64,000 bases of DNA from an uncultured Pseudokineococcus sp. (GTDB taxonomy: Bacteria; Actinomycetota; Actinomycetes; Actinomycetales; Quadrisphaeraceae): positions 186,001-250,000 of the forward strand of contig NZ_CANMAA010000003.1 in the NCBI RefSeq assembly GCF_947495735.1, written 5' to 3'. The position numbers were made by a program, and so were the translations under genes. The notes beneath the pieces were generated by a model. The model was not told where the DNA came from. It searched no databases and saw only the letters and a list, made by a program, of their open reading frames with translations. Shown here piece by piece: positions 57,652-64,000 of this stretch (positions within the stretch are counted from its first letter, which is position 1; the number at the start of each line of letters is the position of its first letter).

Positions 57652-57858
57652 TCAGTCGCGCCCCTGCCGGGGCGCCTCGCGCACTGGCCGGCCGTCACTG
57701 ACCACCCAGCGCCCGCGCGCAGACCCACGCCCTTCCTTTCGGTCCTTGATCCGCTCCTGAGAGCGGTCGAGGACCTTCTGCACGCGCTTGCGCAGCTCAG
57801 GATCCGTCACACCGTTCCAACCGACCTGTGTGCTGCCGCTGCCGGCGCCGTCACTCAT
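57652..57858 (-). CDS. Small hypothetical protein (68 aa)
   Basis: ATG with GGAGGGG upstream, and its start overlaps the preceding gene's stop by ATGA. Charged, basic: VTDPELRKRVQKVLDRSQERIKDRK, likely a helix-forming region. No family recognised. Base composition is somewhat lower in G+C than neighbouring recD. Probably co-translated with the membrane protein upstream. Confidence 0.6.
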   Translation of the reverse strand: MSDGAGSGSTQVGWNGVTDPELRKRVQKVLDRSQERIKDRKEGRGSARGRWVVSDGRPVREAPRQGRD

Positions 57859-58397
57859 GGCCCCTCCTGGGTCGCCTCGTCGGTCGGCGTGAGCCGCTCG
57901 CTCAGGACAACCAAGAAGCTGTCCTGCTCATCAGTGTGCGCCCGGCGGTCCAGGGCTTCCAAGGCGAGGGTCACCCCGTTCTGGCCGAGTCCGGCAGCGT
58001 CCTCGTAGACCATCCGGTACATCGTCCACCAGCGGTCGTCCTCTCGGTCCTCGAGGGCGTTGAGGCGATCAGCGGCCGCCTGCGCCCGGTCGTGGTCACG
58101 ACTCAGGAGGGCCTGGCGCTCCGTCTGGCGCCGGCCCTCGGCAGCCGCCCGGTACGCCACCCCGGCTGCCACGACAGCAGCGAGACCACCGAAGCCAGGT
58201 GAGACGACGAAGGTCCCGAGCACGCCGAAGAGGTGAGAGGCAGACGCCCCGGCCAGGGCCTCGTCCGGTGTCGCGAGGTCGACGATCACGACGGAGGCGA
58301 CGAAGCCGATCACCAGGCCTCCGACCGCCCAGGGCCATCGGCGGATGGGCCGCTCGATCCCGTCCGCCTCGCCGTCAGTGGTCGTCTCGCGCTGCAC
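57855..58397 (-). CDS. Hypothetical membrane protein with C-terminal helical region (180 aa)
   Basis: Two hydrophobic helices (WPWAVGGLVIGFVASVVIV and GTFVVSPGFGGLAAVVAAGVAY) and a long charged helical C-terminal region (AAEGRRQTERQALLSRDHDRAQ...) that could be coiled coil. No family recognised. Transcribed toward recD with the 68-aa gene; the operon contains no other recognisable gene. Codon use is slightly less GC-biased than in the surrounding genes. Confidence 0.65.
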   Translation of the reverse strand: MQRETTTDGEADGIERPIRRWPWAVGGLVIGFVASVVIVDLATPDEALAGASASHLFGVLGTFVVSPGFGGLAAVVAAGVAYRAAAEGRRQTERQALLSRDHDRAQAAADRLNALEDREDDRWWTMYRMVYEDAAGLGQNGVTLALEALDRRAHTDEQDSFLVVLSERLTPTDEATQEGP

Positions 58398-58418
58398 GGC
58401 GATCGCTCGTCGGGCGGC

Positions 58419-58655
58419 TCAGGGGCGGGGCGGCGGGTAGTCGCGCGGGCGGCGCTCGTCGACGTACTCGACGCGGTCCGTCCGGTGCTGGCGCTGCGTG
58501 CTCTGCACGATGCCGAGCAGCAGCGCCAGGGCGCCGGCCGCGAGGCAGACGAAGCCGACGACGTTGAGGTTGACGCCGCTCACGGCGTCCGCGTCGACGG
58601 CGAAGCCGAGGATGCCGCCGACGACGAGCAGGAAGATGCCCAGTCCGATGCCCAT
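58419..58655 (-). CDS. DUF6458-like small membrane protein
   Basis: 78 residues with two helices (GIGLGIFLLVVGGILGFAV and VVGFVCLAAGALALLLGIV) separated by DADAVSGVNLNV, and a charged C-terminal tail HRTDRVEYVDERRP. The pattern matches DUF6458. ATG with GGAG upstream. Function unknown. Confidence 0.8.
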   Translation of the reverse strand: MGIGLGIFLLVVGGILGFAVDADAVSGVNLNVVGFVCLAAGALALLLGIVQSTQRQHRTDRVEYVDERRPRDYPPPRP

Positions 58656-58802
58656 GCCCAGCTCCGTCCGGCCGCCGGGGCGGCGCTGTCGGGAGCCCGC
58701 CGGTCAGCGGGCTCGCTGGTGGCCGATGATCGTCGCGGCGTCCGGGGCGCGCCACCCGGCCGTCGCCCGTCCGGGCGGCGCGGGAGCCCGACGGGCCCGC
58801 GC

Positions 58803-58820
58803 GCCACCCGGACGGGTGGC
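58803..58820 (-). terminator. Small hairpin after the GH13 gene
   Basis: 7-bp stem GCCACCC/GGGTGGC with loop GGAC just past the 3' end of the alpha-glucosidase gene. Confidence 0.45.
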
Positions 58821-58830
58821 CGGAGCGGCG

Positions 58831-60579
58831 TCAGGGGCCGTCGTCCCCCGCGACGCGCACCCACGCGGACGTGCCGGGCGGCAGCGCACCGCCGGCGACG
58901 ACGGCTGCGTCGCTCGCGAGCAGCAGCTCGCCCGCCGGCAGGGCCACGTCGACCTCGGAGAGGTTGGTGACCGACCGCCAGCCGCCCGGCCGCTCGAGGT
59001 GGAGCACGCCGGGCGCGTCGTCCGCCCACGTCAGGGCGTCGTCGTCCGTCGTCAGCTCTCGCCGCCGGCGCAGGGCCGCGCGGTAGAGCTCGAGCGTCGA
59101 GCCCGGCACGCCGTCCTGGGCGGCCACGGAGACGGCGCCGAACCAGTCCGGCTGGCGCATGCCGGGCAGCGCCCCGCCCTCGGGACCGAAGCCGAGCGTC
59201 GTGCCGTGGGGCGTCCACGGCAGGGCGACGCGGCAGCCGTCCCGTCCCTTCTCGGCGCCGCCGGAGCGGACGGCGATGGGGTCCTCGAGGGCGTCCCAGG
59301 GGATGTCGGCGACCTCGTGGAGGCCGAGCTCCTCGCCCTGGTAGAGGTAGACGGCACCGGGCAGCGCGAGCTCGAGCAGCAGGGCCGCGCGGGCGCGCCG
59401 CAGGCCCAGGTCGAGGTCGACGGGGTCGCGGCCGTCCGTCGTCACCCACGCCTTGGCGGCCTCCTGGGAGCCGGCGCCCCCGCGGGTCGGCACCCCGAAG
59501 CGGGTGGTGTGGCGCACGGAGTCGTGGTTGGACAGGGTCCACGTGGCCGAGGAGCCCGCCGCCATCTGCGCCAGGCCGCCGTCGATCGCCGTCCGCATCT
59601 CGTCGGCGTCCCAGCCGCAGGCGAAGAGGTCGAAGTTGAAGGCCTGGCCGAGCCCCAGCGGGTCGGCGTAGCGCGCCCTCCGCCCCGGGTGGACCGAGGC
59701 CTCCGCGACGGCGGAGCGCGGCGGGTCGTAGGCGTCGAGGACGTCGCGGCGCCAGGAGGCGTAGACCTCCTGCACCTCGTCGCGGTCCCACAGCGGGTGG
59801 TTGCCGCCCTCGCGGCCCGTCTCGAGGATCTCGACGTGGACGTCGAGGTGGCCGTCGACGTCCTTGACGAGCCCGTGCGCGACGTCGACCCGGAAGCCGT
59901 CGACGCCGCGGTCGGCCCAGAAGCGCAGCGTCTCGAGCATGTCCTCGCGCACCTCCTCCTCGGACCAGTCCAGGTCCGGCTGCTCGGGCGCGAAGATGTG
60001 GAGGAACCACTGGCCGGGGGTGCCGTCGGCCTCGGTGACGCGCTCCCAGGCCGGGCCGCCGAAGATCGACTGCCAGCTGCTGGGCGGCTCGTCGCCGCCG
60101 GGGCCCCGCCCGTCGCGGAAGACGTAGCGCGAGCGGGCCCTCGAGCCGGGCGGGGACGCGAGCGCCTCGCGGAACCAGGCGTGCCGGTCGGAGGTGTGGT
60201 TCGGCACGACGTCGACGACGACGCGGATGCCGGCGGCGTGCAGCGCGCGCACCATCGCGTCGAAGTCCTCGAGGGTGCCCAGGCGGGGGTCGACGGCGCG
60301 GTGGTCGTCGACGTCGTAGCCGCCGTCGGCGAGCGCCGAGGGGTAGAAGGGGCTGAGCCACACCGCGTCCACGCCGAGCGAGGCCAGGTGCCCCACGCGC
60401 GAGGTGACGCCGCGCAGGTCGCCGAGGCCGTCGCCGTCCGCGTCGGCGAAGCTGCGCGGGTAGACCTGGTAGACGACGGCGCGGCGCCACCAGTCGCGGG
60501 CGTCGGGCGAGGCGGGCGTGGGGGACGCCAGCGGCGCGCTCGCGGGGGTGCGGCGGGCCGGGGCGGTGGTGCTCGTCAC
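58831..60579 (-). CDS. GH13 alpha-glucosidase (oligo-1,6-glucosidase/maltase type)
   Basis: 582 residues. GH13 barrel: AVVYQVYPRSFADADGDGLGDL, VDVVPNHTSDRH, GVDGFRVDVAHG (nucleophile Asp), AVAEASVH (acid Glu) and WTLSNHDSVRH (third Asp). Resembles AglA, which cleaves maltose and short maltodextrins in the cytoplasm. The invariant acid is Glu in AEASVH. Last gene of the maltodextrin operon, after a tandem repeat in the leader. GTG start. Confidence 0.93.
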   Translation of the reverse strand: MTSTTAPARRTPASAPLASPTPASPDARDWWRRAVVYQVYPRSFADADGDGLGDLRGVTSRVGHLASLGVDAVWLSPFYPSALADGGYDVDDHRAVDPRLGTLEDFDAMVRALHAAGIRVVVDVVPNHTSDRHAWFREALASPPGSRARSRYVFRDGRGPGGDEPPSSWQSIFGGPAWERVTEADGTPGQWFLHIFAPEQPDLDWSEEEVREDMLETLRFWADRGVDGFRVDVAHGLVKDVDGHLDVHVEILETGREGGNHPLWDRDEVQEVYASWRRDVLDAYDPPRSAVAEASVHPGRRARYADPLGLGQAFNFDLFACGWDADEMRTAIDGGLAQMAAGSSATWTLSNHDSVRHTTRFGVPTRGGAGSQEAAKAWVTTDGRDPVDLDLGLRRARAALLLELALPGAVYLYQGEELGLHEVADIPWDALEDPIAVRSGGAEKGRDGCRVALPWTPHGTTLGFGPEGGALPGMRQPDWFGAVSVAAQDGVPGSTLELYRAALRRRRELTTDDDALTWADDAPGVLHLERPGGWRSVTNLSEVDVALPAGELLLASDAAVVAGGALPPGTSAWVRVAGDDGP

Positions 60580-60596
60580 GGGAGGGCTCCAGGCGG

Positions 60597-60672
60597 TCGG
60601 GGCGTGCGGGTCGTCGGTGGTGCGGTCGTCGTGGTGCGGTCGTCGGGCCGTGCGGTCGTCGGGCCGTGCGGG
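60597..60672. repeat. Tandem repeat between two GH13 genes
   Basis: Copies of GTGCGGTCGTCG with spacers GGGCC/TG recur four to five times. It lies in the 135-bp gap before the alpha-glucosidase gene. It may influence mRNA folding; no function known. Confidence 0.7.
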
Positions 60673-60714
60673 TGCCGGGGCGCTGCCTCCCCCCGGGGCG
60701 GCGCCGCGCGGGGG

Positions 60715-62637
60715 TCAGCCCTCGAGGGCCCAGGCGGACGCCGAGGGCCCGTGCGAGGGCAGCTCGACGACGCCGTCGCGCTCCACGGGGAGCGCCTCGC
60801 CGACCAGGGGCACGAGCTGGGCGGCCGAGCGCAGGCCGAGCGCGGCCAGCGGGAGGCGCACCGCGGCGTGGTCCGCGCGGGCGGTGTGCACGAGCACCCG
60901 CTGGTCGGCGTGCTCGCGCAGGTGCACGAGGACGTCGTCGCGGGCGGCGACCCACCGCAGGCCGCCGCGGCGCAGCGCGACGCAGTCCCGGCGCAGCCGC
61001 CCCCAGGTGCGGACGGCGTCGAGGGTCGGCGCGTCCCACGCCCCGGGGCGGTCCCAGGGCATGGGCGTCCGGGAGTGCTCGCCGTCGAGGCCCGTGAACC
61101 CCGCCTCGTCGCCGGCGAAGAGCGTCGGCACCCCGGGCAGGGTCATCTGCAGCGCGACCCCGACGACGGCGCGGTCGCGCCCGCGGCCCGCGAGGTCGGC
61201 CAGCCCGGTGCGCCCCCCACCGGTCACCGTGCGGAAGCGGGGCGTGTCGTGGGTGTCGAGGTGCGAGGTCGACGCCGCCCACGACCGCCAGGGCATCGCC
61301 GCGTGGACCGCGCGCATCGTCGCCACCACGTCGCCGCCGGGCTGCACCGGCACGGGGACCGGCCAGCCGAGGAAGGACAGCCCGTGCTCCTCCCCCGGCC
61401 CGCCGGGGTAGCCGCCGTTGAGCCAGGCCCACACCGGCCGGGTGAAGCCGGCGTAGTCCATCGCGCCGTGCCAGCCGTCGCCCACGAGGTCGGCCGAGGC
61501 GTCGTGGCAGTGCTCGGCGAGCATCCAGGCGCCGGGGCTCACCGCGTGCGCCGTGGCGCGGGCGAGGCGCGCCACCTCGACGGCGAGGTCGTCCGCGCCG
61601 AGGCGGCCCGTCATGTTGGCGACGTCGATGCGCCACCCGTCGAGGCCGCGGCGCAGGTGCTCGGCGACCACGGAGCCCGGCCCGTCCACCAGGCGCGCCC
61701 GCAGGGCCGCCGACGTGTGGTCGAGCTTGGGCAGCGTGTCGACGCCCAGCCAGGTCTCGTAGCCGATGGGGTCGTCGTCGAGGAAGCGGTAGTAGCCCGC
61801 CTCCTCCGACGACCGGTCGGCCGCCGCGGCGCGGAACCAGGGGTGCTCGACACCCGTGTGGTTGGTCGTGAGGTCGCCCATGACGCGCATCCCGCGGGCG
61901 TGCGCGGCGGCGACGAGCCGGCCCATCGCCTCGTCGCCGCCGAGCACCGGGTCCACGCGGTCGAAGGTCACCGCGTCGTAGCGGTGGTTGGAGCGGGCCT
62001 CGAAGAACGGGGTCAGGTACAGCAGCGAGGCGCCCAGCGACTGCACGTGGTCCAGGTGCGCGGCGACCCCGTCGAGGTCGCCTCCGAACCACTGGCGCGG
62101 CGTGCCCGGGCCCCGGTGCACCACGGCGTCGTCCCACGCGGCGGCGTCCGCCCAGGACGGCGTCGCCCGCGGCGTCCCGGAGCGGGCGAAGCGGTCGGGG
62201 AAGACCTGGTAGGCCACCTGGTCCGCGACCCACTCGGCCGGACCGGGCGAGGCGAGGAGGCGGAAGTCGGCGGCGTCGGTGACGTCGCGCGCGCTGGTGC
62301 CCTCCCCCGTGAGCCAGCGGTGCGCGGGGCGCCCGGCGGCGTCGCGCCCGGAGAGGAGGAAGCGGTAGCTCGTGACGGGGTTGCGCGCCTCGACCTCGAC
62401 GCGGAACCACGTGCCCCCGGGCCCGCGGCCGTCGGGCTCCGCCGCCCGCAGCGCCGGCTCGCCGTCGCGCAGCTGGCGCACGTGCACCTGCCCGCCCCAC
62501 GCCGAGCCGTCGGCCGCGTCGGGCACGAGCACCCGCACGGGCACGCGCTCTCCGAGCTCGGGCGCCGACGTGCCCGTCATCAGCGCCGAGCCGTCGTGGT
62601 GCGGCTCGCCGAGCAGGTGCCCCGAGGTGCCGCTCAC
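60715..62637 (-). CDS. GH13 maltodextrin-degrading enzyme (neopullulanase/cyclomaltodextrinase-like)
   Basis: 640 residues from GTG 62637, overlapping the malG stop by GTGA. N-terminal beta domain (about 20-150, CBM34-like: VEVEARNPVTSYRFLLSG) then a GH13 barrel with WVADQVAYQVFPDRFARSG, FFGGDLDG-like QWFGGDLDGVAAHLDHV, LTTNHTG, GWRIDVANMTG (nucleophile Asp), MLAEHCHD (acid Glu) and DTHDTPRF. The CBM34 head and the GGDLDG motif are typical of neopullulanase/maltogenic enzymes. Degrades imported cyclic or linear maltodextrins. Confidence 0.92.
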   Translation of the reverse strand: MSGTSGHLLGEPHHDGSALMTGTSAPELGERVPVRVLVPDAADGSAWGGQVHVRQLRDGEPALRAAEPDGRGPGGTWFRVEVEARNPVTSYRFLLSGRDAAGRPAHRWLTGEGTSARDVTDAADFRLLASPGPAEWVADQVAYQVFPDRFARSGTPRATPSWADAAAWDDAVVHRGPGTPRQWFGGDLDGVAAHLDHVQSLGASLLYLTPFFEARSNHRYDAVTFDRVDPVLGGDEAMGRLVAAAHARGMRVMGDLTTNHTGVEHPWFRAAAADRSSEEAGYYRFLDDDPIGYETWLGVDTLPKLDHTSAALRARLVDGPGSVVAEHLRRGLDGWRIDVANMTGRLGADDLAVEVARLARATAHAVSPGAWMLAEHCHDASADLVGDGWHGAMDYAGFTRPVWAWLNGGYPGGPGEEHGLSFLGWPVPVPVQPGGDVVATMRAVHAAMPWRSWAASTSHLDTHDTPRFRTVTGGGRTGLADLAGRGRDRAVVGVALQMTLPGVPTLFAGDEAGFTGLDGEHSRTPMPWDRPGAWDAPTLDAVRTWGRLRRDCVALRRGGLRWVAARDDVLVHLREHADQRVLVHTARADHAAVRLPLAALGLRSAAQLVPLVGEALPVERDGVVELPSHGPSASAWALEG

Positions 62638-63596
62638 CCCTTGACCCCCCCGGCCGTGATGCCGCCGACGATGAAGCGCTGCAGGTACTGGAAGAGCAGG
62701 ACGACGGGGACCGCGGTCAGCAGCGCACCGGCCGCGAACAGGCCGAGGTTGTTGGAGCGGTCGTTCTCGATGACCGACCACAGGCCGACGGCGACCGTCC
62801 GCACGCCCGCCTCGCGCAGGAAGATCGAGGCGATGAGGAACTCGCTGATGACGCCGACGAAGGCCAGCAGGCCGGTGACGGCGAGGATCGGCTGCAGCAG
62901 CGGCAGCAGGATGCGGAAGAAGATCGTCGCGTGCCCGGCGCCGTCGACCGTGGCGGCCTCGTCGAGGGACTGCGGGATCGAGTCGAAGAAGCCCTTGATG
63001 AGCCACACCTGCGCGAAGGCGTTGCCGCACATGACGAGGACGTACCCGAGCAGCGTGTTGAGGCCGATGGCCGGGATGACGGTGCCGAGCTCGGTGAAGA
63101 GCAGGAACAGCGCGATCGTCGCGAGGATCTGCGGGAACATCTGGATGAGCAGCAGCGCCAGCAGGCCGCCGCGGCGCCCGCGGAAGCGGAACCGGCTGAA
63201 GGCGTAGGCGGCGAGGGCGCTGCACGTCACCTGGATGACGGTGACCGAGGTGCACACCGCGAGGGTGTTGAGCATCCACCGGCCGAAGGGCCGTGACGGT
63301 TCGCTGAACAGCGCCTGGAAGTTGACGAGGCTCAGCTCGCGGGGGACCAGGCTCGTCGAGACGACGCTGCCCAGCGGGTTGAAGGCCGCCGAGACGATGT
63401 AGAGCACGGGGAAGACGGCGAAGGCGACCGCCGCCAGGCCGACGGCGTGGCGCCAGCCCACCTCGCGCCACCAGCGGCCACGGCTCATCCGGTTCGCCGC
63501 CGGGGGCGTCGAGGGCGCGGAGGGGCCCGCGCCGCCCGGCGCCGCGAGGTGGCCGGGGCCGACGGGCGCACCCGTGCGGAGCTCCTGGCTGGTCAT
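62634..63596 (-). CDS. malG: Maltodextrin ABC transporter permease MalG
   Basis: 320 residues. N-terminal Pro/Gly-rich cytoplasmic tail of about 40 residues, then six helices. The conserved EAA loop reads SLDEAATVDGAGHATIFFRILLPL, which docks on the ATPase. Closest to MalG-type inner membrane permeases. Overlaps the GH13 gene start; one base separates its ATG from malF. The first helices FPVLYIVSAAFNPL match the family start. Confidence 0.92.
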   Translation of the reverse strand: MTSQELRTGAPVGPGHLAAPGGAGPSAPSTPPAANRMSRGRWWREVGWRHAVGLAAVAFAVFPVLYIVSAAFNPLGSVVSTSLVPRELSLVNFQALFSEPSRPFGRWMLNTLAVCTSVTVIQVTCSALAAYAFSRFRFRGRRGGLLALLLIQMFPQILATIALFLLFTELGTVIPAIGLNTLLGYVLVMCGNAFAQVWLIKGFFDSIPQSLDEAATVDGAGHATIFFRILLPLLQPILAVTGLLAFVGVISEFLIASIFLREAGVRTVAVGLWSVIENDRSNNLGLFAAGALLTAVPVVLLFQYLQRFIVGGITAGGVKG

Positions 63597-63597
63597 G

Positions 63598-64000
63598 TCA
63601 GATCACGTCCTCGAGGCGTCGGGTCAGGCGGAACTGCAGGGCGGCGACGACGCCCGTGATGACGAAGAGGAGCACCGCGATGGCGGAGGCGAAGCCGAAC
63701 TGGGCGCCGCTGGCGCCGAAGGCGAGGCGGATCGTGTAGCTGATGAGCAGGTCGGTGCCGCCCGCGGTCGGGTTGTCCGGCGTGAAGGGCCCGCCGCCGG
63801 TCAGCAGGAAGATGGTGTTGAAGTTGTTGAAGTTGAAGGCGAAGGACGCCACGAGCAGCGGGGCGGTCGGGATGAGCAGCAGCGGGAAGATGATCGTCCG
63901 GAACCCGGTGAACCCGCTGGCCCCGTCGATGCCGGCGGCCTCCTTCAGGTCCTCCGGGATGGCCTGCAGCGCGCCGGTGACGACGAGGAACATGTAGGGG
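63598..64000 (-). CDS. malF: Maltodextrin ABC transporter permease MalF, N-terminus beyond the window
   Basis: About 134 C-terminal residues are visible and the frame stays open to the right edge, so this is a partial gene. The EAA loop reads PEDLKEAAGIDGASGFTGFRTIIFPLL, and FNNFNTIFLLTGGGP is a MalF hallmark of the substrate-facing loop. It forms the channel with MalG for maltose/maltodextrin. Confidence 0.9.
   Translation of the reverse strand, partial: PYMFLVVTGALQAIPEDLKEAAGIDGASGFTGFRTIIFPLLLIPTAPLLVASFAFNFNNFNTIFLLTGGGPFTPDNPTAGGTDLLISYTIRLAFGASGAQFGFASAIAVLLFVITGVVAALQFRLTRRLEDVI

Overview
The window is very GC-rich, almost every gene uses GTG or ATG with third-position G/C, and many neighbours overlap by a GTGA start/stop. 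Gene content (LCP protein, recBCD, YcnI/CopC, F420/flavin LLM enzymes, GlgX, CsoR-CopZ-CopA, ECF vitamin transporter with fused ATPase) points to a high-GC actinobacterium, plausibly a Kineosporiales-like soil or dust organism; that placement is inference. No insertion sequence, prophage or CRISPR array was seen.

Layout. 1-7.4 kb (mostly minus): a truncated aldo/keto reductase, a STAS protein, then an ECF vitamin-uptake operon (secreted DUF4430-like protein, T component, fused A1-A2 ATPase, S component, ATP-grasp protein) behind a compact cobalamin riboswitch. 7.6-8.1 kb: tRNA-Arg and tRNA-Ser. 8.1-11.8 kb: LCP wall-polymer ligase divergent from a class B penicillin-binding protein. 11.8-18.8 kb: GlgX, a GntR-MFS pair, and an LLM flavin enzyme coupled to a GH13 enzyme. 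18.8-22.4 kb: a light cluster with a DUF1772 membrane protein, a xenorhodopsin-type microbial rhodopsin, a convergent FeS photolyase/cryptochrome and a 41-bp repeat array upstream of the photolyase. 22.5-29.8 kb: a YcaQ-like protein, an LLM oxidoreductase, a CmtR-like sensor with a Cys-rich cation transporter, and a YcnI-CopC copper module.

29.8-34.5 kb: nrdA-nrdB. NrdB has Phe at the radical-tyrosine position and Glu at the first metal ligand, the signature of class Ic. Upstream lie a full-length cobalamin riboswitch and a pair of NrdR-box-like sites. 34.6-38.2 kb: EamA exporter/LysR pair, flavin reductase and SDR. 38.2-41.5 kb: CopA, a small His-tailed membrane protein, CopZ and CsoR with a palindromic operator. 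41.7-48.1 kb: xylulokinase, a protein with four cold-shock domains, tRNA-Ser, an MFS exporter, dCTP deaminase, tRNA-Gly and a ferritin-like protein. 48.4-57.6 kb: recC-recB-recD operon. 57.6-58.7 kb: small membrane proteins. 58.8-64 kb: a maltodextrin operon (malF-malG permeases, two GH13 enzymes).

How it fits together: vitamin B12 appears to control both its own uptake and the B12-independent nucleotide reductase; copper is handled by two separate modules; light is probably used by an inward proton-pumping or sensory rhodopsin placed beside a DNA photolyase; starch, glycogen and maltodextrin metabolism is spread over four GH13 enzymes.
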